Under the pieces are notes generated by a model. It made no database searches, was not told the DNA's origin, and saw only the letters and a list, made by a program, of their open reading frames with translations. The translations under genes were made by a program, and so were the position numbers. Below, piece after piece: positions 35,399 to 47,251 of a stretch of DNA of 64,000 nucleotides; position 1 is the first letter of the stretch, and every line of letters begins with the position of its first letter. Source of the stretch: Glossina fuscipes (Eukaryota > Arthropoda > Insecta > Diptera > Glossinidae); the NCBI RefSeq assembly GCF_014805625.2, contig NW_023998433.1, positions 4,328,260 through 4,392,259 on the forward strand. Reading direction: 5' to 3'.

Positions 35399-37728
35399 TT
35401 CAAAATAAGCCTCTATATGGGGAGTGTTTGTAAAAGCAGCTAAAATACAACAGTGTAGAAAGTTGAATTAAACTGTTTCGAAAATTTTGCGTTGTCGATT
35501 GAACAAAAACTGGCATAGATAGTTAACAAAAGGTTAGACGAAACGTGAATTATTCTCTCAAATCGTTCTGAGTTTCGCATATATCTGCATAAAAGTAATC
35601 GGAGACATTACAATGGACTTTTGAAAAAATCAGTCTTTATACTCTACATTACCTATAGTATAGAGCAAGTTAAGTTAAGGTAGTTTTATGATCCCTTGCG
35701 TCTGCGGGGTAATGGTGAAAATTAAGAAAAAAAAACATGTCTATATATAAGATATTTTAAAAATTAAATAGCATTTTTCTCGAAATATGATTTTTGGAAA
35801 CCGTCCGCAGCTGAGACAATTTTCATTTTTCATTCAATTTCATTGATTCAATTTTTAAAATATTCTTAAAGGAAAAGTACGTAAGGGATTTACGATAAGT
35901 TAATTTAAACCGTATTTGTTAACAAGTCATTGCATTTTTTTTGGCCGAAAATTGATGAAAATTCGAGATTTTCGTTAAAATATTCGCCAATAGCTCGAGA
36001 ACCAATACCTTTAACGTATCCGCCATGTTTCACAGAAGACATTTTTTTTTTTTAAATCCAACTGTGCACTACCGACATTATAGGCTGCAGGGCATACAAA
36101 TTAATATAAATATGTCTCGTATTGTAATTTTGTTGTTCTAATTTTTCCGTTGTATTGTAATTTTTTTAATATTTTTTAAAGACAATTTTTAAAAAATTCA
36201 AACACGTATATATGCTTAATAACTTGTGTTCAATATTATCCATTATATATTACTTTTTTTTCATTCCAAAAAAATTGTCAATAAACGTTTTTTGCGCTAT
36301 TTGTCCGATACACTAATGTGTTTGTTCTTAATATATATAACTTTACTAAAAGTGGTGAATGGTATAAAAATTGACAATTTGGATACATTTTACCTACAGG
36401 AGACATTGTCATGAAATTTCTTAGGCTTATTGCACAGGCTTCACAGACAGAAAATTAATTTTATTGAAACGCTTGCGCGTTTACAATTATCAAAAGTCTG
36501 TTTGAGACGATGATTGTTTGCGGCTCAACCGATAGCGAATGAAATTTTCATTCTTGTGGTTCTTATAATGGAAAGTCTACGACGCTGTCAAAATTACTTG
36601 TTAATTTAATATATAAGAAACGGCATATTGATAAATATTAAAGTAAATATTTGCTATTTATTATTTACTATAAACAATCGTGTCTTTACTAAATGAACAA
36701 AAATCCCTTTATTACTGTATTTTTGTATTTTTAATTTTTACGGCTGTTATATTTTTATTTTAATATTTAAACGGTTTATTTTAAGAACAAAAACTCAGTA
36801 CAATGGGCTCATTAGGCACCGAGTACTAGTCCTTGTTTTTTATTTTTTCCAAAAACTCTCTATACAAATGAAAATGAAACAATCGTTGAAGAATAAATAG
36901 CCGCTAAATACCCTACATTAGAGTAAGACGTATGTTTTCTCTAATGTCGTGTACGGCTGAGTGAACAATCTTAATTCATAAATAAAGAAAATGTTGTAGT
37001 TCTTTTACTGCAAACTATCTATTTAAAGCTATCAAACAAATTACCTTTTAAAAGATAAACTACTAAGACTGAACTCCCTTTTCTAAAATAATGCTCTTTT
37101 TTTTGTTAAAGTTGAGTTCTCGATTTTAATTTTAATTGTTTTTTAATTAGAAAATATTATCTACAACATAATTTTTGAGGATCGTGGATTTACTTAATGC
37201 AAGCGCTCTGTTGTTTTTAAGAGGTAAACATATATGGAATACGGTTTTTTTTTTTCTGCAAATAAAAGGGAGTTCTTCTAGGTTCTCTATTCAGTTAGTT
37301 GCCCCCAACAATCTTGTTAATTTTGTCACCGTTTTGTTAGTTAAAATGAATTTTCAGAAAAGCACAAAGAAAAACGAAAAATGAAGGAAAAAAAACTGGA
37401 AAACTACCAGCCATTGTGAAAACATGGTATCAAACAATTACTACACAACTCTCTACTCTACTACAACCATTGCTGCTGACTTTGGTGGAGCAACCAACCA
37501 GAGCAACGCAACTGTTTGCTTGGCTGGTTTATGTGTGTTCAGAAGAATATCGGAAACAGCGCTTAATTAAAAATTTGCTTTTGTTTGCTTACAGCATTTA
37601 CTTCGGATTTTGTTTTTCTTTTGTTTCTTCTCTCAGACTTTTTGTTGTTTATTTTCTGTTTCCCTATTTCTGTTTTATGGTTTCGTACCCTACACCATTT
37701 GTGGTAACAGTATACTAAATTTGTGCAG
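35399..37728. other. Intergenic, no supported gene
   Basis: AT-rich. An open frame at 37416-37718 has hydrophobic, low-information composition and no domain. No RNA gene seen. Confidence 0.45.
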
Positions 37729-37840
37729 ATTCATCCAGCAACCAGAATGAATTTGATATGAATCGACCTTTTGTTAAATCAAACGATTCACGCTCACTTT
37801 CTAAATCGATTGAATCTATCGATTGCCTGCCTGTCTGTCT
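37729..37840 (+). other. Possible coding exon of an unrecognised gene
   Basis: After ATTTGTGCAG (possible acceptor) the frame reads SSNQNEFDMNRPFVKSNDSR and continues for about 15 more residues with a normal protein-like composition (Ser, Asp, Glu, Lys), unlike the AT-driven frames around it. A clean donor is not obvious; GT occurs at 37839. Chance is quite possible. Confidence 0.25.
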
Positions 37841-38340
37841 GTGTAATCTCTGTGCATGCGTTTTTGCATTCAATCTACGGCTCCTAATTTTCCAGATATT
37901 TTCACGCAATTTAAAGTAGTGACCTATTTTAGCCTAGGTAAGAATGTGGTTGAAAATTCATCAATTGAATCTGGCCACTTTTATAACCACTTCCTCGATA
38001 AAGACGTTTTGAGAAAGTTATGTCTTGAAAAAAAAAATTTATCGTATTTAACCGTTTGAGTCCCAAGCTGCGCGATAGCGCTGCTCAGATTTTATGTCGA
38101 GAAAATCCAGACGGTATTGAAAAAACACTGCCGAAGACTCCCAAGCAGCGCGATCGCGCTGTTTAGATTTTATGTCGAGAAAATCCAGCACATTTCGAGC
38201 ATTGCGGACAACTGGCGGTGCGTTACGTATAGTCGAAATCGAGTGCTCAGACTTACTGACGCAAGTAGATCATACAGCGCCTTTTAACGTAAATAGTACA
38301 TTTTGCAATAGGTGAAATAGTACTATAATAATGCAATAAT

Positions 38341-38375
38341 ATTAGCTTGGGGAAAAAGAAATCCATTATTTTTAT
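38341..38375. repeat. Relic mariner terminal repeat
   Basis: TTAGCTTGGGGAAAAAGAAA and the following bases match the end of the complete mariner at 38718 with one or two changes, in the same orientation. The rest of that mariner is missing; a LINE fragment follows directly. Confidence 0.65.
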
Positions 38376-38384
38376 AAAAATTCC

Positions 38385-38715
38385 ACCTTCGATATTATTG
38401 CAGTAACTGAGACTTGGCTAAAACCAGATGGCGCAGTTGACATCCGTAGATATCGCTTCTGTCGTAATGATCTCGCGGACGTGGTGGGCGCGCAGGAATC
38501 TACGTTTCACACGACATTCAACATACAATTATTTCGATAGGCTCACATTTTGGAGAATGTGAAATTGTTTTTATTGAAGTGAATAGGAACGGTATGGTGG
38601 CACTAGTGGTGTTTACTTACCAGGAGCGAACATTGACATCTTTGAATCGATGGTCGGTGATATTTTTCAGAGACACAATAACATAGTTGTGGTGGGGGAC
38701 TTTAGTAATGACTTA
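38385..38715 (+). pseudogene. LINE endonuclease fragment, distinct from copies A-C
   Basis: Frames read DIIAVTETWLKPDG, then RYRFCRNDL, then after shifts HFGECEIVFIEVNRNG, and finally VVVGDFS near 38690-38705. These are APE-endonuclease blocks of a Jockey-superfamily LINE, different in sequence from the CR1 copies of this window. Frameshifted, about 330 bp only. It is trapped between two mariner ends. Confidence 0.6.
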
Positions 38716-38717
38716 TA

Positions 38718-39983
38718 TTAGTTTGGAGAAAAAGAAATCCATTATTTTTATATGAACTTCAGGACTTTATTTAACATGCTTCGGATTGTCCGACTTGGGT
38801 CGAATATGCACCGTTTTGTTGTACGATTTGTTGCCATTTTAAAGGTAACTTCAAAATGCCTCTCTCATAGAAGTCCTGGTCTCTATTTGCAAAAAACTCT
38901 AGTAGTCGATTTTCACAATCGTCCCTAGATTCCAATTTTTTATCATTAAAGAAATTTTGCAATGCAAGGAAAAGATGATAATCGCTTGGTGCCAAGTCCG
39001 GACTGTATGGCGGATGCATTAAAACTTCCCAACCAAGCTCCCGAAGTTTTTGGCGAGTCACTGTAGATGTGTGTGGCCTAGCGTTGTCGTGGTGGAACAC
39101 GACATCTCTTCTGTTGGCCAATTCTGGCCGTTTCTGGTCAATCGCTATGTTCAAACGGTCCAGTTGTTGACAGTAGAGATCAGAATTAACGTTTGGCCAT
39201 ATGGAAGCAACTCATAATAAATAATCCCCTTCCAGTCCCACCAAATGCATAGCAAAACCTTCCTGGCCGTTTGAGGTGCTTCACCGCTCTTTGACCACGA
39301 TCGTTTTCGCACAGGGTTATCGTATGTGATCCATTTCTCATCTCCAGTCACCATCCGTTTAAGAAATGGGTCTATCTCATTCCGTTTGGCCAAGGCTTCG
39401 CAGATGGACATTCGATCCATCATGTTTTTTCTGTTAATTGGTGTGGCACCCAAACATCGAGCTTCTTTTTGAATCCAGCTTTGTGTAAATGGTTTAAAAC
39501 TGTTTTATGGTCGATTTTTAGCTCCTGGGCGATGTTACGACTGCTAACATGCCGGTCAACTTCGATCATTTCTCCGATTTTATCGACATTTTCGACGACC
39601 GGCCTACCTGTGCGAGATGCATCTTTAAGATCAAAAATTCTTGAACGGAATCTACGAAACCAAAATTGCACATAATTGGCTGTTACAGTATCGGAACCAT
39701 AAACACCATTCACAATTTTAGCCGCCTGGCTTGCATTTTCGCCTTTGTCAAAGAAAAACTGTAAAATGTACCGAATTTTCTCTTTGTTCACTTCCATTTT
39801 TAACACGCTGTAACTCACAACTGAACGCACCAAACAAAAAACAGCAAAAGAATTTTTTTTACTGCGAAATGTACAGTATGTAAATGTACAGTATCGGAAA
39901 TTGGTTGATCGATACTTTACGAGAAATCTATCAGTGCAGCCATCTACCGAAAAAAATAATGGATTTCTTTTTCCCCAAACTAA
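38718..39983 (-). mobile_element. mariner (Tc1/mariner superfamily), 1266 bp, full length
   Basis: Inverted ends of about 30 bp: TTAGTTTGGAGAAAAAGAAA from 38718 and its near-complement TTTCTTTTTCCCCAAACTAA ending 39983. Each end is bounded by TA (38716-38717 and 39984-39985), the mariner target duplication. The transposase runs on the minus strand. A 325-bp piece of a nearly identical copy lies at 44384-44708. Confidence 0.92.
38771..39797 (-). pseudogene. mariner transposase (D,D34D type), two single-base frameshifts
   Basis: About 342 codons, the usual mariner length. The start chosen is at MEVNKEKIRY (39797). An N-terminal paired-type helix-turn-helix region contains YVQFWFRRFRS and SSRNIAQELKIDHKTV, then WVPHQLT. 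The catalytic triad is visible: VTGDEKWITYDN, FHHDNARPHTS and YSPDLAPSDYHLF. Two one-base losses in A/T runs, near 39425-39435 and near 39190, break the frame; everything else reads through. The segment SGEAPQTARKVLLC looks a few residues short compared with related mariners (from memory, tentative). Apart from the two shifts the protein would be complete. Confidence 0.88.
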
Positions 39984-40169
39984 TATATTACAAAATAAAC
40001 ATTTTTATTTTGCTGTTGTTTTTTCTATAATTTTTGTATTTCTCGGCATAAAATTAAGCGCTATGGCGCCGCTTGGTATTTCTCGACATAAAATTAAGCA
40101 TGCGCGATCGTGCTGTTTGGGATTCTTCGACAGTGTTTTTTAAATACCGTCTGGGACTCAAACGGTTAA

Positions 40170-42029
40170 TGTTCCGAAAATCGTAGAGTAATGACATTTC
40201 CTTATACTTGGCTGCCATTGATTGATTTCTTAAATCCTTCCCCAAATAATCCTTCTTACTCTTCTCCGTCTCACTGACAAGAAGGCCCACCTTTTAGTAC
40301 TTGCTGATGAAAGTTACCCAAAAATAGAGATTTTACATATTAATTTGACGTTGGATCATATATTTTAATAATAGTTTTCTGATGAAAAGTGAAACTAAGT
40401 AAGAGACGAATTGCAATCATTGTTATTTTATGATGAAAAGAAGTGAATAGTAGGAAATTTTTTGACAAGAAAATTAACTTTACTAAATTTAGAACATGTT
40501 CGTCCATGTTTTGCCAAACCTTTTTATGCGCTCAAGTGGCGATACGGTATTATTTTTAGTATTTTATAAGGAAAATTAGTCAAGAATTTTATTAGGTGAT
40601 GTATTGTAAGATACTGAATGGTTGACCTTTTCCGATTATAAAGTGCTCGCTTATTTATTTATTTTAACTTGCTGTGCCTTGTAAAATACCTTTTTTATTA
40701 TATTATTTTTTAATATTGCCTAAAGTAATGTTTTTGTGTATGTGAGTAACATTTATTACTGCATAGCAAAGAGCAGCAACAATATAAAAGAAATTCTTGG
40801 ATATGCGTTTTAAGTGACCGGGCAATAGTGTGTATGTTGGTTTTCTATGAAGTTTAATAAGCAGCGATAAAGCATTGTGTACAATTTATTTTTGAATTTT
40901 ATGATAAGCCACTGAAACTACGTGCTGCTTTTTTGGATATTACATAATTCCATGAAGTATGGTATGTTCTTTGATATTTTATCATAAGCTATTAAAACTA
41001 TGTATTGTTTTCCTCCTGGAAATTAAATAGTCACGGCATGCTCTTTAATATTTCTTACGACATTTTAGAGGTAAAAAATGATTAGAAAAAATTTCAACTG
41101 CTTCGTTAATTGCAGAAAATGTACGTTCATAAGAACTTTCCAGCAGTAGAGAAAAAAAGGAGAAAACAAATAAACAAACTGTAATCGCTTTGCATGTTAA
41201 GCAAATAAATGGCGTTCATATTAAGATCGTGAATATTTTTTTTGATAAAAACACGTTTTCAGTCTCTCTTTTTCTCGTAAGATGTTTAGTTTATGAAATC
41301 GAACGACAAAAGTTAAGCTTATATGTGATATAAAATATCTGAAAAATAATCGTCCCAGTCTTAATTGAATATATTCACACACCCGACAAAAATTTTGAAA
41401 AATTGTTTTCAGTTGCTGGAAAACTTTAACAATCTTGTTGCGCCTGAGTAGTGATTGACCTTGTGGTCTATTATCTATGAGATAGCTACAAAGAGAAGAT
41501 TCAGAATAACTAAGCTGATTAACATTTCCCTTGTGTGCCAGAAGGTGACTCGTTCTTTCGACATAGGAAGTTTATGTTGCAAATAAGAAGAGGATATATT
41601 CGCAAAAATGCAGTATAGTACTTAAAAAAAAAAGGGGTGAAAATAAAATCAAACGCAGAGCATTTCACAATTCAAACGAACTGGATGTTTCTTTTTATTT
41701 GAAACAATTTAAATGAATGCGCGGAACCAACCACCTACGAAAAAAAGTGAATTCGTAATGATAACAAAAAATTTGTTGTTCGATTTTTTAGAACTTTTAT
41801 TAAAACTTACTTTTGTATATATCATATGTGAAATTGAAGAAAAATAAGCGAGTTTTGTTCTTACTGTCATCAATGTCGTCGAATTTGAATATTGGCTAGC
41901 ATTGAAAGTATAGATAGCTATATTTTTTTTTTTATAAGCATAAGTTTTGAGTGAAGACCTAACTGTTTTTCTCTCTTCACATGTCAGCGGACAATAACAA
42001 TTTCCGCGGGCCAAAAAAAAATGATAGTC
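40170..42029. other. Intergenic, with one odd open stretch beside the TTAA site
   Basis: On the minus strand 40290-40166 reads MGLLVSETEKSKKDYLGKDL and continues KYKEMSLLYDFR up to the TTAA target site. The composition looks protein-like, but I recognise no family, and the frame does not continue convincingly on the far side of the piggyBac-like element. The rest is AT-rich and featureless. Confidence 0.35.
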
Positions 42030-44080
42030 AATGTATTTATTTACTTTGTTTAATTATACATGAAATTCAACTAAAACAAATTGACAGTCGAGTTCAATTG
42101 ACTCTTAAAAAAAATCTTATATTAATTAATATGAAAACCTACTGTAAGTATAATAAAACAAATGAGAAAGAAAGAAAAGAAAAAAGCATGTACACAACTA
42201 GCATAGAGCCACACCCACAACCATTATAGGACTAAATTGCAAATGGACCCGTAAGCCATCGCAAACATGCAAAAGCTTGGCAACCGATAACAGTAAACAA
42301 CAACTAATTTTCGAATCATAATGACTTTTTAAGGTTAAGAGTTAGTTTAAGTACGACATAGGTAAGTTACGCGTATTAAGCAATGTTGCTTTAATGGACT
42401 TTAAAGAGTCCGATAATGAGACTAGGTGATACACGTCATTTAGGTTTCTGCAAACAACTCTGAGCGGGTTAAACAGCTCATAATTGACTAAGCTTAACCA
42501 AGATAAAGTGCTTGGAGAAGCGGTAAGGGACAGCTTATTTTACCAAGTAATGCAGGCGAGTCAATAGTACCATTTATTACTTTGATTACGAAGGAAACAC
42601 CAAGAACAAATCTACGGTTCTCGAGAGACGGTAAGGACAACAGAAGCAACCTATTTTCATAGGGGGAAGAGAGGCAATCGGATCCCAACCCAAATTCCTA
42701 AGGGCAAACAGCAAGAATTGCTTCTAACAGACTCAATTGAATCTACATTGCACCCACACAAAAGAGGCATACTCGAGTATAGGTCTAACCAAACATCTGA
42801 ACAGTCTTTTCGTAATGTAAGGATCATCAAGCTCTTTGGACCACTCCTTTATAAAACCAAGCGCGGACCTAGCTTTGCTTAACGAGAGCTCAATATGCAA
42901 GCGGAAAAGTAACCTATGGCTAAATAGAACGCCCAAATCTGTGAACGAATCGATGTCCTCCAACTTGTGCGAATCGATGAAATACTGAGTAATGAATAAC
43001 TTGCTTCTTGAGAAAGAAAGCGTCTTTCATTTATTTAGATTTAGTTTCAGAAGATTTATCTATAAAAATTGGTGACCGTAGATCTTCCTTTCCGAAAGCC
43101 ATGCTGGTGTCGAGAAATATACCAAATAATGGCAAAGGCCAAATGCTGAGTCAGAACTCGCTCGAACAGCTTAGGCAAGACACTCAACTCGGCTATGCGT
43201 CTGTAGTTCTCAACAAGTTGTCTACTTCCACTTTTGTGAATAGGAATAAGGAAACTACTCTTTTAACAAAAGGAAACACATAAATTCAAGGACTGGTTAA
43301 AAATCTTTGAGATAACATCACATAACTCGACAGCGCAAGATTTAAGTACACATGGATGGAATTCCATCGGGTCCAGGCGCACAAGTATATTTTAGAGAGC
43401 TCAACCCTTTAAAAACATCATCCACAGAAATAACCAAATTAGGAATTAAAACCAAGTTAGTTATAGGATATGGGTAGTTTGCTGATAAATCGGAATTAGC
43501 AGTCGAAAAGTTTCGTCAGAAGTATTCAGCAGAAAGATTTGAGATTTCAAAAGCATCCGAGGAATCAGAGCCATTAAAAGAATCATGCAAGGGATGTGTG
43601 GAAACTTTTCTTTTTGAATTAAGAAATTTAAAAAAGTCTTTGGGATTAGCAAACAGGGAGGATTTAATGAACTGAAGGCATCTGCAATAATAATGATGGT
43701 TGAGGCAGTTAAATCAATGCCTTGCCGCCAAGTAAGCGAAATAGTCGAAAACGCAGCCACTCTTCGAATATTTTTTGAACAGCGTGTTTTTTCTGTTCTT
43801 GTAATATTTAATTGTCTTATTAAACCACGGGGGAAAACGTGCTTCGAGCTCGGGACTGTTTGATCGAAACAGATGCAGAAATAGCTAGATTTAATATATT
43901 GTAGAACGATGGCAGTAAGATTTCAATACTTACAGGTGAGAAATCAAGCATAATATGTGAAAGATGAGATATTAGCAGTAAAATATTGATTTTATGGAAA
44001 TCATAATATTTATTTTTTAATAAAAGCCTTAGATGCTAGTGCTTTTAAGAGTTTAGTCTTAGAATTTATTTCTCTGGCGA

Positions 44081-44111
<31 letters not shown>

Positions 44112-44388
44112 TGAAAAAGTTGGATTTGGAACATTAAGGTAGTTCAACGATGTGATGAAAGGAAATGCACATTGCTGGATGATAAGGATCCTCAGGTGAA
44201 CTAAAAGGTCGACATTTACGCTAATTTTGGGGAAATTGGCAAAGCAAAGGTCAAACAGTCTACCATTACAATTAGGGGTACGGTTGTATTGAAATAAATT
44301 ATGATCAAATAATTCGTTAAAGAACATAATAGCTTTATTAGATGTTAAGGTAGGAATCAAACCGCCAGAATTATCACTGTAACACCAA
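42030..44388 (-). mobile_element. CR1-clade LINE, copy B (rearranged)
   Basis: Minus-strand relative of copy A, starting with the A-rich tail and 3' UTR at about 42030. Recognisable pieces: the thumb region (42494-42963, with ENRLLLLSLPSLENRRFVLG), the start of RT near 43080 (HGFRKGRSTVTNF), the linker (43461-43760) and the endonuclease (44120-44385). The RT palm with YADD is deleted: sequence matching about 3915 of copy A joins sequence matching about 4350. A SINE tail interrupts it at 44013-44108, and its far end is fused to a mariner fragment at 44384-44388. Confidence 0.75.
44013..44108 (+). mobile_element. 5'-truncated SINE tail inside CR1 copy B
   Basis: TTTTTTAATAAAAGCCTTAGATGCTAGTGCTTTTAAGAG and the following block ending in TAA repeats match the tail of the SINE at 9154-9337 almost exactly. 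The tRNA head is missing. Candidate target duplication ATAATATTT on both sides; copy A of the CR1 element is continuous across this point. Confidence 0.75.
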
Positions 44389-44708
44389 AATTGCACATAA
44401 TTGGCTGTTACAGTATCGGAACCATAAACACCATTCACAATTTTAGCCGCCTGGCTTGCATTTTCGCCTTTGTCAAAGAAAAACTGTAAAATGTACCGAA
44501 TTTTCTCTTTGTTCACTTCCATTTTTAACACGCTGTAACTCACAACTGAATGCACCAAACAAAAAACAGCAAAAGAATTTTTTTTACTGCGAAATGTACA
44601 GTATGTAAATGTACAGTATCGGAAATTGTTTGATCGATACTTTACGAGAAATCTATCAGTGCAGCCATCTACCGAAAAAAATAATGGATTTCTTTTTCCC
44701 CAAACTAA
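44384..44708 (-). mobile_element. mariner fragment (transposase start and one inverted end)
   Basis: Nearly identical to 39659-39983, with two substitutions noticed. It includes the inverted end and the TA at 44709-44710. The other end of the element is missing. The inner breakpoint shares a short homology (ACCAA) with the CR1 sequence it joins. Confidence 0.9.
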
Positions 44709-46679
44709 TATATATATGTATGTATATATATGCATGTATTTATTTAATATGTTAAGTATATATATGCGCAGTTTTTAAAGCTGTACGGTTAGTACAAAAA
44801 ACACTTTCAATCTTGAATACAAAAGTGAGGATGACGTGCGCTCTTCCATAACATCTCGTAATGCGAACGCCATTACAATCCAATTAATACGCCTAAGCGA
44901 ATGCAATGCATAATGAGCACAATTGAAATGCAATGCATCTCTAAACAAAGAGCGCTGGATTTGTCAATAAAAACATAAGAAATTATGCTTGTTTATTTGC
45001 GGGTGTGAACTCTTCGCTACCATTTCTAGCAAACTTTAAGTTATTAAGTGCATCCATAAAGGCTCGTTTATGTAGAAACATGTATTATTTATTTATGCAA
45101 GCAACATATGCGTTCGCGTGTATACGCTCTGCCTAAGGGGAGATTTGCAATTACGTCTGATAAAAGGCTCCTGTTGTTCGTTATTGACAATTAAAACAAT
45201 TTTTTTTTGATTTTCAATTATTACAGTACGAAAATTTGTTTTCAGTTAATTTGAATTTACGCAATTAACGCAATTGTGATCTTCTATATATTATGTGTAC
45301 ATATATAAACGTAGGTTGTTTTTAATGTAAAGAAAAGCATTAAATGCCTCATCGGACATCCTGCACTCAACGTGTGTATCTTCTGTGCTGGTCAGATGAA
45401 CATATATTTGTTCTTTCATTTTTACAGAATACAATCAATGTCTTGTAGAGCTTTTGTAAAGCAGTAGAAAAAATTGGATAGAAATTTTTAGTAATAGAAC
45501 GTCATTCTACCGCTCGCGTTAAGGAAGAAATTACAGGCTTGACAGGCTTGTTGGCTTTCTATTTTTGGAATTCTTAAGATCGTAAACTTCGCAATAGAAC
45601 TGTAAATTTTAAATTAGTAAGTTCAGTTAATTTATCCAGATTAGGATTGAAAAAGGGCTAAAACTATTTAAAATGTATTCCCATAAAATTATGCTAAGTA
45701 AACTGAAAACATGAATACTTTGTAAGTTTTACGAATTTTGATGGATGTTGAGGGCTTAGATTTCGGCCAAAGATACTTCATGTGTCCTGTTTAGTTGGTT
45801 GATTTACGTTGTTAAAAAAAGGAGGAAAACAAATGAATTCTAAAATTATCAGCACAAAAGGGATCTTTTTACTTTATGAGAAAAGACGGAAGAAACAAAC
45901 AACAATAAAGGAAAATTAATTATTGTTTATGATAAAAAAAGAGTTCTTCGAGCATTTTTTCTCATTTGAGTTGGAATTTAATAAAAATAGTAAAAATTTG
46001 TAATGCGAATGTTTAGTAAAGTAAAATTCTCTTATTAATTATATTTGCGCCTTGATAGCTGCTATGAAATTATATACGAAAGCAATGGTGATGTAATCGT
46101 TCGAAGATTTTTCAAGCTATAATTCTATAAATTTAAGTTTAAAAAACAGAAAATGTGAATAGTTTAGGATAGACATTCGATACTTAAAGAGAAGTCATGA
46201 CAGGAGTTTCACTTTTGCTTAGATTACCCACTTATAAAATGAAATATTGGAAAAACCTTTCATTTCGCGACAATTAAGTTATGGATATGCTTGGCGCGTA
46301 GACTTCTTAGAACATTTAATGTGACAAATAGTGTGGAACATTGAAGGCTGCGGTAGCGACGATAGGATACCTCTAACGAGGGCTTGAACGCCCTAAGTGC
46401 AATGGAATGGTGGATATTGGAAGCGAATGATTGTAGATACTTATTCTACCCGATTCAGCTATCTACTTAGTCCGTAGTACATACGTCGAGAATCAATTCT
46501 GATATTTTGCTTGTTGTACTTATCACCGTAAGATGAAGATATTAAATTTGTTTTCCCGTCTACTCCACTTCTCATAATGTTATATATATATATATATATA
46601 TGTATAAATAATAAAGTATAATTGATATATATTTTTATACATAGTTTTATATAGTTCTATATATATATACATATATAGT

Positions 46680-46710
<31 letters not shown>

Positions 46711-47219
46711 GATTATGTGACTGGGCTAGCCAATCTGCATGTCCGTCTGCCATTTATTATTGTAGCGTTCGCTTTGGCTTTAAAAACATGCTTGAATGAT
46801 TGTTAAATATGATCGAGAGTTGCTCTTAATTTAGTTCACAATATAGGCAGGCAAATATAATTTGCAAACCACGGCAGAAATTTGTCCACTTAACTTCTTC
46901 ATGATATAAATGCGCTAGATTCATATACGTAGAATCTCTACATATAGAAACAACTGTTACATACAACCTATAGAATATATTAATCTAAGCCTCCGCTTAA
47001 ATGTTATTTATAGTCAGCCAAACAAACATCATGAAATGGGATCTGATGGACCGAGTGACATAATCACGTCTCATAACACATTTTAGGTTCAACCTTCTTT
47101 ACGCAATTGGACACGGACGGTATTAATTTCGTAAAGACGTAATCGAAACACATAACTTGCACCCTTAATAATAATCAATTAAACATATTTGTGAAATTAT
47201 TGAATATAATATTATACAG

Positions 47220-47251
<32 letters not shown>

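Larger units (their letters stand above)
38048..40169. mobile_element. piggyBac-like non-autonomous element flanked by TTAA, with nested insertions
   Basis: TTAA at 38048-38051 and 40166-40169 bracket inverted ends CCGTTTGAGTCCCA (38052) and TGGGACTCAAACGG (ending 40165). TTAA target duplication and short inverted ends fit the piggyBac superfamily. The arms hold subterminal repeats: a palindromic GCGCGATCGCGC core and TTTTATGTCGAGAAA occur twice in the left arm and, modified and inverted, in the right arm. No piggyBac transposase is present. Inside lie a relic mariner end (38341-38375), a LINE endonuclease fragment (38385-38715) and a mariner (38718-39983). Confidence 0.75.
44010..44735 (-). 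other. Chimeric open reading frame: mariner N-terminus + CR1 endonuclease + SINE tail
   Basis: An uninterrupted 241-codon frame. From its start it encodes mariner terminal sequence, the mariner transposase N-terminus (MEVNKEKIRY to NYVQFW), then the distal half of the CR1 endonuclease (SDNSGGLIPTLTSNKAIMFF to the LNVPNPTFS region), then the antisense of the SINE tail (poly-Ile from the TAA repeat, then NFAREINSK). No evidence of expression; likely an accident of rearrangement. Confidence 0.6.
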
